From the NCBI RefSeq assembly GCF_000013645.1, contig NC_007952.1, positions 1,674,001 to 1,738,000 on the forward strand: a stretch of 64,000 bases of DNA. Direction: 5' to 3'. The notes under the pieces were generated by a model. That model worked only from the letters and a program-made list of their open reading frames with translations. It was not told the DNA's origin and searched no databases. Shown here in pieces: positions 1 to 7,875 of this stretch. Both the position numbers and the translations under genes were made by a program. Position 1 is the first letter of the stretch. The number at the start of each line of letters is the position of its first letter. The DNA is from Paraburkholderia xenovorans LB400 (lineage in GTDB: Bacteria; Pseudomonadota; Gammaproteobacteria; Burkholderiales; Burkholderiaceae).

Positions 1-220
1 CTGCCTGCTATGGCGCATCGTCGCCACCCCCCAGTGTTTCCGATACCCGGTTCACGACACGCCACAAGCGATCGCATAAAATAACCCCAGTCCGTTGCAA
101 TACGCCCCAACGCAATCCCCAATCACACAAAATCCCGATCGATGACCCGAGCCTTCGCAACCCGGGACGCCATCCGATTCCGTTCATCATTGTTTTCTCC
201 AGCCGGGCCACCATGTCCCT

Positions 221-1813
221 ATGTCGAGAATGACCACACATGCGATGAGCCGCCGGCACCTGCTGACGCTGATCGGCAAGAACCTCGGCGCGGCCGCCAT
301 GATGCAAGGCATGGGCACGCTGGGGTTCGCCGCTACCTCGACCTACGCCGGACCGATCAAACTGGATGGAGCGCCCAAAGCAACGCGAATTCTGGTGCTC
401 GGCGCCGGCATGGCTGGCCTTGTCGCGGCCTTTGAGTTGAGGAACGCGGGCTACCACGTACAGGTGCTCGAATACAACGACCGCGCGGGTGGCCGGGCCT
501 GGACTGTCAGGGGCGGTGATCGTTATACAGAACTCGGCGGTGCCACCCAGTACTGCGATTTCGCCGACGGGCTTTATCTGAACCCAGGGCCGTGGCGCAT
601 TCCGTATCACCACCGGGGCGTACTCGACTATGCAAAACGCCTGAAGGTGTCGCTCGAGCCGTTCGTCCAGGTCAACTACAACGCATACCTGCATTCGCCG
701 GAAGCCTTCGATGGCAAGCCGCAACGATTCCGCGCGGTGCAGACCGACTATCAAGGCTACATCGCCGAACTGCTTTCCAAGGCCGTCCGCAAGGACGCGC
801 TCGACGATGCGTTGTCAGCCGAAGATGCGCATCTGCTACTCGAATCCCTGCGCCAATGGGGTGCGCTCGGTCGGGATGGTCGCTATCAGGCGGGACCGCG
901 AAGCAGTGAACGCCGCGGGTTCGCAATCGCGCATGGCGGCGGCCTGATGCCCAGGGCCGTGCCGTCGAATCTGCTCCCGCGCGACCCTTTGCTGGCATCG
1001 CGTTTGTGGCAATGGCTCTCGTCCGGAAACGAGCAGGATTTCCAGAGCGCCATTTTTCAGCCCGTCGGCGGCATGGACAGGATTGCCCATGCCATTTATT
1101 CGCAGGTCGCGAGCGCGGTAGTTTTCAACGCACGGGTCACGGCCATCTCTCAGGACGAGCAAGGCGTCAGCGTACGCTACACCGATACGACCACCCGGAC
1201 CGAACGGACCGCGCACGCGGATTGGCTGGTGTGCACCATCCCGCTCTCGATTCTGAGTCAGATCGACATTGCGGTCGGCCCGGCCATGCGCGCCGCGATC
1301 GATGCGGTGCCCTACGAGACATCGGTGAAAATCGGGTTGCAATTCGGCCGGCGATTCTGGGAAGAAGACGAGCAGATCTACGGCGGCATCACGCATACCG
1401 ACCTGCCGATCTCGACGATCGGCTACCCGGCAACGGGTTATGGAGCAACCGGTCCAGCGGTGCTGCTAGGCGCCTACATGTGGGGACCCGCCAGCTATGA
1501 GATGGGTGCGTTGCCCCCTGCCGAACGGATCGCGGAGGCATTGAGCCAAGGCAGCCAGATTCATCCGCAATACGCGAGCGAGTACCAGAACGGCTTCGCG
1601 ATGAGCTGGAGCCGATCGCCGTTCACGAACGGCTGCTTCGCCGCATGGACGGATGCGTTGAGAAAAGCGCATTACACGGATCTCTGTCAGATCGACGGAC
1701 GGATCGTCCTGGCCGGCGAGCACGCGTCCCATATTCCGGCATGGCAGGAAGGCGCCGTGCTGTCGTCGCTGGATGCGATCACGCGGTTGCATCGGAGAAT
1801 CGTCAATGGATAG
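221..1813 (+). CDS. Tat-exported flavin amine oxidase/dehydrogenase family protein
   Basis: This 530-residue protein has the FAD amine oxidase fold and should oxidise an amine substrate with FAD. The dinucleotide-binding motif GAGMAG follows the leader at about residue 65, an acidic end of strand 2 and a GGRAW segment come next, and the C-terminal FAD segment has GEHASH...WQEGAV. The leader contains SRRHLL before a hydrophobic stretch, which is a twin-arginine signal, so the folded flavoprotein is probably exported to the periplasm. Starts at 221, 230 and 245 are all possible; none has a strong ribosome binding site, and all keep the Tat motif. The stop overlaps the start of a c-type cytochrome gene by 8 bp, which suggests that electrons go to cytochrome c rather than to oxygen, as in nicotine oxidoreductase NicA2. 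The substrate is unknown. Confidence 0.88.
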   Translation: MSRMTTHAMSRRHLLTLIGKNLGAAAMMQGMGTLGFAATSTYAGPIKLDGAPKATRILVLGAGMAGLVAAFELRNAGYHVQVLEYNDRAGGRAWTVRGGDRYTELGGATQYCDFADGLYLNPGPWRIPYHHRGVLDYAKRLKVSLEPFVQVNYNAYLHSPEAFDGKPQRFRAVQTDYQGYIAELLSKAVRKDALDDALSAEDAHLLLESLRQWGALGRDGRYQAGPRSSERRGFAIAHGGGLMPRAVPSNLLPRDPLLASRLWQWLSSGNEQDFQSAIFQPVGGMDRIAHAIYSQVASAVVFNARVTAISQDEQGVSVRYTDTTTRTERTAHADWLVCTIPLSILSQIDIAVGPAMRAAIDAVPYETSVKIGLQFGRRFWEEDEQIYGGITHTDLPISTIGYPATGYGATGPAVLLGAYMWGPASYEMGALPPAERIAEALSQGSQIHPQYASEYQNGFAMSWSRSPFTNGCFAAWTDALRKAHYTDLCQIDGRIVLAGEHASHIPAWQEGAVLSSLDAITRLHRRIVNG

Positions 1814-2237
1814 GCCGCCGCTGATTCTGAGCGCGATGCTGATGACCTTGCTGCTGGCCTTGCTGATGGAAGCCGCGACGGTGTCGGCTCAGCCTGTGGC
1901 ACAGGACCCACCACTCACCTTCACGATTTCGCCGGGCTACCGCTTCACCGAACAAAGCGGCGAAGCGCTTTACAACGCTAGCTGCGCGGGATGCCATATG
2001 CCGGATGGAAAAGGCGCCCAGGGCGCGGGTCACTACCCGCCGCTCGCTGACAATCCGGCAGTCGAAGCAGCACCCTACGTCATCGTCAACATACTGCACG
2101 GCCGAAAGGCGATGCCATCGTTTGGCGACGCGATGAACGACGATCAGGTCGCAGCCGTCGTCAACTACACGAGAACGCATTTCGGCAATCGATTTGCCGG
2201 AAGTGTCACGCCGAGCCAGGTTAGAAGTTTGCGCTGA
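1806..2237 (+). CDS. Small periplasmic c-type cytochrome
   Basis: This 143-residue protein has a hydrophobic N-terminal signal peptide ending near VSA/QP, one heme-attachment motif CAGCH and a C-terminal MPSFGD segment whose methionine is a likely distal heme ligand. It is a class I monoheme cytochrome c domain of the type that accepts electrons from periplasmic dehydrogenases. I chose the ATG at 1806 because it lies 8 bp inside the end of the amine oxidase gene and directly precedes the signal peptide; an in-frame upstream start would only add residues before the signal. The coupling to the flavoprotein suggests that it is the electron acceptor for that enzyme. Confidence 0.87.
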   Translation: MDRPPLILSAMLMTLLLALLMEAATVSAQPVAQDPPLTFTISPGYRFTEQSGEALYNASCAGCHMPDGKGAQGAGHYPPLADNPAVEAAPYVIVNILHGRKAMPSFGDAMNDDQVAAVVNYTRTHFGNRFAGSVTPSQVRSLR

Positions 2238-2243
2238 GTTCGC

Positions 2244-2274
2244 GAGGCATGGCTATCCATGCGAGGCCTCTTTT
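2244..2274 (+). terminator. Possible intrinsic terminator after the cytochrome gene
   Basis: Six bases downstream of the cytochrome stop there is a perfect GCATGG/CCATGC hairpin with a CTAT loop. GAGGCCTC and a short TTTT run (2271-2274) follow it. GAGGC at 2244 can alternatively pair with GCCTC just before the T-run. The T-run is short, so this is only a candidate. Confidence 0.4.
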
Positions 2275-2359
2275 CCGCGCCCTCCTCCATCGCTTCACGA
2301 GGCTTACGTCTTGACCCGTGCCTTTCCGAAAGGCTGTCAATGGTCCCATTCCGGCGTCG

Positions 2360-2399
2360 AAAAAAATGGCGCCGCCGGCATTCAGCCAGCGGCGCCATT
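2360..2399 (-). terminator. Intrinsic terminator of acnB
   Basis: A perfect 11-bp inverted repeat, AATGGCGCCGC at 2365-2375 and its complement at 2389-2399, is followed on the minus strand by seven T residues (plus-strand A run 2360-2366). It lies about 50 bp past the acnB stop codon and points the right way for that gene. Confidence 0.85.
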
Positions 2400-2446
2400 C
2401 TGTAGCGGCTACGACCAGATCGACACGCCGTAGCCCGACAACAGAC

Positions 2447-5032
2447 TTACATCTCCACGGTGTCCGCCACTTCCTTGAAGTCTTCGATCTGATCGAAGTT
2501 CATGTATTGGTAGATCTTGTCGCTGTTGGCGGTAAGCACGCCCATATCTGCCATGTACTCTTCCTTGCTCGGAATCTTGCCCAGACGCGAGCAGATTGCG
2601 GCCAGTTCCGCCGAGCCGAGATACACGTTCGTGTTCTTGCCCAGACGGTTCGGGAAGTTACGCGTCGAGGTCGACATGACCGTCGCGCCTTCGCGCACCT
2701 GTGCCTGGTTGCCCATGCACAGCGAGCAGCCCGGCATTTCGGTACGGGCGCCGGCTGTGCCGAACACGCCGTAGTGGCCCTCCTCGGTCAACTGCTTCTG
2801 GTCCATCTTGGTCGGCGGCGCCACCCACAGCTTGACCGGGATGTCGCGCTTGCCTTCCAGCAGCTTCGACGCGGCACGGAAGTGGCCGATGTTGGTCATG
2901 CATGAGCCGATGAACACCTCGTCGATCTTTGCACCGGCCACGTCCGACAGCGTCTTCACGTCGTCCGGGTCATTCGGGCAGGCCACGATCGGCTCATGGA
3001 TGTCGGCGAGGTCGATTTCGATGACGGCTGCGTACTCGGCGTCGGCATCCGGCGACAGCAGTTGCGGGTCGGCCAGCCACTGCTCCATTGCCTTGATGCG
3101 GCGCTGCAGGCTGCGCGGGTCCTGGTAGCCCTCGGCGATCATCCACTTCAGCAGCGTGATGTTGCTGTTGAGGTATTCAATGATCGGCTCCTTGTTGAGG
3201 TGAACCGTGCAACCGGCGGCCGAGCGCTCGGCGGAAGCATCCGACAGTTCGAACGCTTGCTCGACCTTCAGTTCGGGCAGGCCTTCGATTTCGAGAATGC
3301 GGCCCGAGAAAATGTTCTTCTTGCCTTGCTTGGCCACCGTCAGCATGCCTTGCTTGATGGCGTACAGCGGAATCGCGTTGACCAGGTCGCGCAGGGTCAC
3401 GCCGGGCTGCATCTTGCCCTTGAAGCGGACCAGCACCGATTCCGGCATGTCCAGCGGCATCGTGCCGGTGGCGGCCGCAAAGGCGACGAGGCCCGAACCA
3501 GCCGGGAAGCTGATGCCGATCGGGAAGCGCGTGTGCGAGTCGCCGCCCGTGCCGACGGTGTCGGGCAACAGCATTCGGTTCAGCCACGAGTGGATCACGC
3601 CGTCGCCCGGGCGCAGCGCGATGCCGCCACGGGTGCTGATGAAGTTCGGTAGCGTGTGGTGAGTCTTGACGTCGACCGGCTTCGGATAGGCGGCGGTGTG
3701 GCAGAACGACTGCATGACGAGGTCGGCCGAAAAGCCCAGGCACGCCAGGTCCTTGAGTTCGTCGCGGGTCATGGGGCCGGTAGTGTCCTGCGAGCCGACC
3801 GAGGTCATTTTCGGTTCGCAATACGCGCCCGGACGGACGCCCTGACCTTCCGGCAGACCGCAGGCGCGGCCGACCATCTTCTGGGCGAGCGAAAAACCTT
3901 TGCCGCTGCTGGCCGGCTGCTGAGGCATGCGGAACAGGGTCGACGGCGCGAGGCCCAGCGCTTCACGTGCCTTGGCAGTCAATCCGCGGCCGATGATCAG
4001 CGGAATGCGGCCGCCGGCGCGCACTTCATCGAACAGCACGTCGGACTTGACCTGAAATTCGGCGATCACTTCGCCGTTCTTCAGCGCCTTGCCTTCGTAT
4101 GGGCGCAGTTCGACCACGTCGCCCATTTCCATCTTCGACACGTCGAGTTCGATCGGCAGGGCGCCGGCGTCTTCCATCGTGTTGTAGAAGATCGGGGCGA
4201 TCTTGCCGCCGAGGCACACACCGCCAAAGCGCTTGTTCGGAATGAAGGGAATGTCTTCACCCGTGAACCACAGCACCGAGTTGGTGGCCGACTTGCGCGA
4301 GGAGCCGGTGCCGACCACGTCGCCCACATACGCGACCAGGTGGCCCTTTTCCCGCAGCGACTCGATGAACCTGACCGGACCACGCTTGCCGTCCTCTTCC
4401 GGCGTGATGCCGGGACGGGCGTTTTTCAGCATTGCCAGCGCGTGCAGCGGAATGTCCGGCCGGGTGGTGGCATCCGGGGCCGGCGACAGGTCGTCGGTGT
4501 TGGTTTCGCCCGTCACCTTGAAGACGGTAATGGTCAGGCTTTGCGGCACTTCCGGACGGCTGGTGAACCATTCGGCGTCGGCCCAGCTTTGCAGCACGGC
4601 GCGGGCGTTGGCGTTGCCCTTGTCGGCCAGGTCCTTGACGTCGTGGAACTGGTCGAACATCAGCAGGGTTTTCTTCAGCGCGTCGGCGGCGACGGTGGCC
4701 ACTTCGGCGTCGGACAGCAGTTCGATCAGCGGATGGATGTTGTAGCCGCCCAGCATGGTGCCGAGCAGTTCGGTGGCACGGGCGCGCGAGATCAGCGCGC
4801 AGGCGGTCTGACCTTTGGCCACGGCGGCCAGGAAGCCTGCCTTCACGCGGGCCGCTTCGTCCACGCCCGCGGGCACGCGATTGGTGATCAGGTCGAGCAG
4901 GGTCTGCTCTTCGCCGGCCGGCGGATTTGTCAGGAGCTCCACCAGTTCGGCGGTCTGCTGAGCCGTCAGCGGCAGGGGAGGAATGCCGAGTGCGGCGCGC
5001 TCGGCCGCGTGAACACGATAGTTTTCAAGCAT
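2447..5032 (-). CDS. acnB: Bifunctional aconitate hydratase 2 / 2-methylisocitrate dehydratase
   Basis: This is an 861-residue AcnB, close to the 865 residues of the E. coli enzyme. It interconverts citrate and isocitrate through cis-aconitate in the TCA cycle and, in this family, also handles 2-methyl-cis-aconitate. The N-terminal HEAT-like domain begins LENYRVHAAERAA and is followed by the swivel domain and the catalytic domain, which is the AcnB order. The three cysteines that hold the [4Fe-4S] cluster are at residues 711, 769 and 772 (FIGSCMTN and GCSLCMGN). I start at the ATG at 5032 because it aligns with known AcnB N-termini; the open frame runs 15 codons further upstream without support. 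A promoter and palindromes lie at 5101-5162 and a terminator follows the gene. Confidence 0.97.
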   Translation of the reverse strand: MLENYRVHAAERAALGIPPLPLTAQQTAELVELLTNPPAGEEQTLLDLITNRVPAGVDEAARVKAGFLAAVAKGQTACALISRARATELLGTMLGGYNIHPLIELLSDAEVATVAADALKKTLLMFDQFHDVKDLADKGNANARAVLQSWADAEWFTSRPEVPQSLTITVFKVTGETNTDDLSPAPDATTRPDIPLHALAMLKNARPGITPEEDGKRGPVRFIESLREKGHLVAYVGDVVGTGSSRKSATNSVLWFTGEDIPFIPNKRFGGVCLGGKIAPIFYNTMEDAGALPIELDVSKMEMGDVVELRPYEGKALKNGEVIAEFQVKSDVLFDEVRAGGRIPLIIGRGLTAKAREALGLAPSTLFRMPQQPASSGKGFSLAQKMVGRACGLPEGQGVRPGAYCEPKMTSVGSQDTTGPMTRDELKDLACLGFSADLVMQSFCHTAAYPKPVDVKTHHTLPNFISTRGGIALRPGDGVIHSWLNRMLLPDTVGTGGDSHTRFPIGISFPAGSGLVAFAAATGTMPLDMPESVLVRFKGKMQPGVTLRDLVNAIPLYAIKQGMLTVAKQGKKNIFSGRILEIEGLPELKVEQAFELSDASAERSAAGCTVHLNKEPIIEYLNSNITLLKWMIAEGYQDPRSLQRRIKAMEQWLADPQLLSPDADAEYAAVIEIDLADIHEPIVACPNDPDDVKTLSDVAGAKIDEVFIGSCMTNIGHFRAASKLLEGKRDIPVKLWVAPPTKMDQKQLTEEGHYGVFGTAGARTEMPGCSLCMGNQAQVREGATVMSTSTRNFPNRLGKNTNVYLGSAELAAICSRLGKIPSKEEYMADMGVLTANSDKIYQYMNFDQIEDFKEVADTVEM

Positions 5033-5110
5033 GGGGACCTGCTGATATTTGCGTTTCAGGGACAGCTTGCAAGGCACGCCAGGACTGTGCCGCGCACTGC
5101 TCTCATCCCG

Positions 5111-5140
5111 ATTTTAGATGCAATACCCTACGTAGGTCAA
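5111..5140 (-). promoter_or_regulatory. Predicted sigma70 promoter of acnB
   Basis: On the minus strand TTGACC (5140-5135) and TAAAAT (5116-5111) are separated by 18 bp. This would start transcription about 70 nt before the acnB start codon. A 10-bp palindrome, CCTACGTAGG at 5127-5136, sits in the spacer and touches the -35 element. Confidence 0.6.
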
Positions 5141-5142
5141 AT

Positions 5143-5162
5143 GTCTTATGTCTTATATAAGA
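5143..5162. promoter_or_regulatory. Palindromic operator candidate upstream of the acnB promoter
   Basis: TCTTATATAAGA at 5151-5162 is a perfect 12-bp palindrome next to the predicted -35 box of acnB. Its left half is repeated directly as GTCTTAT at 5143-5149 and 5150-5156. The symmetry suggests a dimeric regulator, perhaps of the GntR type often linked to TCA genes; the regulator itself is not in view. Confidence 0.45.
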
Positions 5163-5291
5163 GTCGTCGAAAGACGAACAGCGTCGATGGCCGCTCTGAA
5201 CGTGGCCGAACATTGATTCGCTCTGTCATTAGCGCTACCCTTGAACCGGTTGTGATCGTCGAATGCTGGTCAACCCGGAGGCAACCGTTTC

Positions 5292-5741
5292 GTGAAGCGA
5301 GCGTGGGCTTTCTCCTGCATCGTCGCCATCAGCGCGATCCTCGGCGGATGCGGCAAGAACGGATCGCAAAATGCCGCTCAGGACTCGGGCGCATCCGCGA
5401 GTCAGGCGCAGCTTGCGCCGGCCGCGAGCGAGACACCCGCCGCATCGGGCGTGCAGGCCACCGTCACCACGGCGCAGTTACCGGCGGAAGCTGCCGAAAC
5501 ATTGCGTCTGATCAAGGCGGGCGGCCCTTTCCCTTTTAGCGAGGACGGTGTTCTATTCCGCAACAGCGCGGCATTGCTGCCGCAGCATCCGCGCGGCTAT
5601 TACCACGCCTATACAGTTCGCACGCCTGGCTCCGCGGATCGCGGGCAGCGCCGCATCGTATGTGGTGGACCGCGCAGGCAGACCGGCAACTGCTATTACA
5701 CCGACGATTACTACGCCAGTTTCAAACGCATTGCGGAATAA
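5292..5741 (+). CDS. Guanyl-RNase-fold lipoprotein with altered catalytic residues
   Basis: This 149-residue protein starts with GTG, preceded by GGAGG at 5277-5281. It has a lipoprotein signal with lipobox LGGC (Cys20), an Ala/Ser/Gln-rich linker, and from about residue 63 a domain that follows RNase Sa/barnase-type guanyl ribonucleases nearly throughout (LPAEAAETL, GPFPFSEDGV, FRN, LLP, GYYH.YTV, RGQRRI, YYTDDYYASF). The two substrate-binding arginines are present (Arg117 and Arg121, equivalent to Arg65 and Arg69 of RNase Sa). The catalytic base Glu54 is Ala106 and the catalytic acid His85 is Tyr140. Two extra cysteines (124 and 134) could form a disulfide. No barstar-like inhibitor gene is adjacent. 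The fold assignment is firm, but activity is doubtful. Confidence 0.85.
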   Translation: MKRAWAFSCIVAISAILGGCGKNGSQNAAQDSGASASQAQLAPAASETPAASGVQATVTTAQLPAEAAETLRLIKAGGPFPFSEDGVLFRNSAALLPQHPRGYYHAYTVRTPGSADRGQRRIVCGGPRRQTGNCYYTDDYYASFKRIAE

Positions 5742-6110
5742 CTGAGGCGGCTAAAAAACGCCCCGGCCTTCTTTGCGTTGATACGCTGTGCTCCCACAGT
5801 CAGGCACCGGGTGTCCACTACTGGCAATGACCGCTTTGCCTATTGGACTGCCGGTCGAATGACTATCTAACTTGCCGAAAGGCGCAACCTGGCCGAACCA
5901 GGTCCGAAAGCGACCGACACGGTACGGTTCAGCATTAGCACATTCTTGACATGCGTCAACGGGGGTGCGACAGGACGCCACAGATTTGCGCGAAGTTGCG
6001 ATGTAGCATTAATCCATCGTTGCTCGGAACCGCACTGTCTGGTCAGATCGTCCATTCCGGGTAAAGCGGATGTGTATTCGAAACCGTTATTCACACCGTT
6101 AGGAATCCAA
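5742..6110. other. 369-bp stretch without a convincing gene
   Basis: Only weak overlapping open frames are present. The one notable element is the inverted repeat TTGAC-ATGC-GTCAA at 5946-5959. No promoter or RNA gene could be assigned. Confidence 0.5.
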
Positions 6111-6221
6111 ATGTTACCCGTTAGCGCAGTCCTGATCAGTCTGGCTCCGATGTGGGCAATCCTGCTCGCCGTTTCCGGCGCATCCGCATACTTGCTCTTC
6201 TGGCGTAAGGCAATCAAATAG
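6111..6221 (+). CDS. Putative 36-residue single-span membrane protein
   Basis: A 36-codon frame starts at an ATG preceded by AGGA at 6101-6104, six bases away. The product is almost entirely hydrophobic from residue 4 to 30 (AVLISLAPMWAILLAV and YLLFW) and ends in basic residues WRKAIK, as expected for one membrane helix with a cytoplasmic positive end. I know no family for it. The ribosome binding site and composition support translation, but such a short frame could be chance. Confidence 0.45.
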   Translation: MLPVSAVLISLAPMWAILLAVSGASAYLLFWRKAIK

Positions 6222-6402
6222 TCCCGGCCCCGTGGGCAATCGGAAGCCGAAGTGGATATTCGCCTGAATCGCCTGAACTCCACGTTGGTTGGCGGCGAAG
6301 CGGCGCACAACGCCCGCTAAACGAATCACCGCCCAAGCACAGGCCGACGATCAGAAGGCCCTTCCCTTTCCCCTTCCCTTATGCCCGTCGGCCGCGCGCC
6401 AG

Positions 6403-6798
6403 TTAATGCCCGGAAAGCAGTACGTTCGCGATAACGCCCGTCGCGATGGCAGCGAGTACATAGTCCCCGTTCACGCCCACCCACTGATATCCGCGCGGCG
6501 GCGCTTGCAGTCCATGCCCGTGCCAGTCGTCGACGACGTAGTTACGATCGCGGTACTCCGCCGGAAGCCGCTCGCCCTTGTGCCAGTCGTTATGAGGAAT
6601 GGGGCCGCCCGGACCTCCGCGCGACGCGTCGTGGAAAGCCGGCCCGTGACCATTTCCATGCGGCGCCCCGTGGCCGGGGTTCGGCCTGTTGTGCGAAGGC
6701 TGGCCGCCGTGGTCGTCATGGTGTGATTGTGCGAAAGTGGCAGCCGACGTGCCAAAGAGTGAAACGATCAAAAACGGTACGATGACTCTCGACTTCAT
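6403..6798 (-). CDS. RcnB-like periplasmic protein
   Basis: This 131-residue protein has a clear signal peptide (FLIVSLFGTSAATFA/Q), then a His-, Gly- and Pro-rich segment. Its C-terminal part (YVVDDW, LQAPPRGYQWVGVNGDYVLAAIATGVI) matches the RcnB family. E. coli RcnB is a periplasmic protein that affects nickel and cobalt homeostasis; here the histidine-rich part could bind metal, but no metal exporter gene is adjacent. The role is therefore inferred from family and composition only. Confidence 0.75.
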   Translation of the reverse strand: MKSRVIVPFLIVSLFGTSAATFAQSHHDDHGGQPSHNRPNPGHGAPHGNGHGPAFHDASRGGPGGPIPHNDWHKGERLPAEYRDRNYVVDDWHGHGLQAPPRGYQWVGVNGDYVLAAIATGVIANVLLSGH

Positions 6799-6862
6799 GT
6801 CTATATTCCAGAGAGAACGGCGGGATATTGGTTGGCGGCCTGCAGTACTTCTGACCGGCTTG

Positions 6863-7135
6863 CTATTGCGTGGCCGTGAGCTTGAGTCCCGGCCGCGACC
6901 CTTGTGACGTTTCCTGTTGACCCTTGCGCTGGTCCGCTACCTGTTCGATGCCGTTTTTTATGACCTCCTCGCAAAAGGCCAGACGTGCACGGTAGTAATC
7001 CGCATGCATTTGCGCGTCGAGGATTCGTTGCTCCGCCTGGAAAAGCGCCAGACGAAGTTCACGCAGTGCTTTTTCGGCCTGTTTCTCCGGAGTGAGCGCG
7101 TTGTGCACGGCCCAGTTCGCGATCCATCTCAGCAT
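6863..7135 (-). CDS. Small helical protein of unknown function
   Basis: This is a 90-residue protein. The ATG at 7135 is preceded on the minus strand by GAGGGGG about nine bases away, which is why I use it rather than the longer open frame reaching 7447. Residues 16-65 are charged and heptad-like (EKQAEKALRELRLALFQAEQ), suggesting a coiled coil, and the tail is polar. No known domain is recognised. It lies downstream of and in the same orientation as nothing obvious on its 5' side, and ends 64 bp before the RcnB-like gene start. Confidence 0.6.
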   Translation of the reverse strand: MLRWIANWAVHNALTPEKQAEKALRELRLALFQAEQRILDAQMHADYYRARLAFCEEVIKNGIEQVADQRKGQQETSQGSRPGLKLTATQ

Positions 7136-7875
7136 AGCGAAGTTCCCCCCTCTCGTTGGATGCTCTTCCTCTGCCACGGCAAAGACTATCAAAATACGAT
7201 GGCGGTGTGTGTTAAATAATGTTTGTGCGTCAGTGGTCATAAAAACGACGCGTTTCTTTCCTGGAATAATGGTTCGATCCGCAGGGCAGATCGGAGAGAA
7301 ACGATAAAATTCAATTACGCCAATCGAGCGTATGCATCGAGCGCCCTGACAGCCGTAAACGTGCGGCATCGCTATGCATTCCACGAGTTGCGGCGTGCGC
7401 AGCGTCACCAATGGCGGATATTCCCTATCCCGCTCGCCAATGCTCAATCAGCGGCATTGCGAGACGCGCAGCGGCAGTCGGAACAGGTCTGCATCGACGA
7501 AAGATGTCGCAAACATTCAGACACGGCAGCGGCTCTTCGGATGTGCTTCACGCAATCCTGAAGGACACTTTCGGCTGTCCGGTCGATGAAAGCACACCAT
7601 CAGCCGGATATGAGCAATTTCCCGGCATGTGGAATTGGCTCGGGAGCCTGAATGCATGGGGTAACCAGGCGGAACACCCTCCGTGGACCAGCCACAGCAC
7701 CAACACTGGCTGGCCCTTGTCGATGGAGATAGCGCAACTCAGTCGCGGCCTTTAGACAATGAGCAAACCACAGCGCGAGGATTCTGTTTCGCAAGCTTTT
7801 CCGGGGTAGCGATGCCCGCCTCGGTACGCACCACGCACCGGCCGGTCCGCCGCTGGCTCGCCGGCTAACGGAGGT
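7136..7875. other. 740-bp stretch without a convincing gene
   Basis: The part from about 7180 to 7330 is clearly more AT-rich than its surroundings and may hold promoters for the 7135 gene or an RNA. Several open frames of 60-114 codons cross the region, but none combines a ribosome binding site with a recognisable product. Confidence 0.45.

Noticed and set aside
5213..5241. TTGATT-N17-TACCCT as promoter of the RNase-like gene
   Set aside because: The spacing is right, but the -10 element is poor and comparable matches occur by chance.
3656..5539. 627-codon plus-strand open frame opposite acnB
   Set aside because: It is antisense to a certain gene; long opposite frames are common in GC-rich DNA. 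The product has no domain and is Arg/His/Gly-rich.
5946..5959. TTGAC-ATGC-GTCAA inverted repeat as an operator
   Set aside because: It is only 5 bp per arm and is not close to the start of a confident gene.
7411..7755. 114-codon plus-strand frame in the gene-poor region
   Set aside because: There is no ribosome binding site and no recognisable domain, and overlapping frames of equal length exist.
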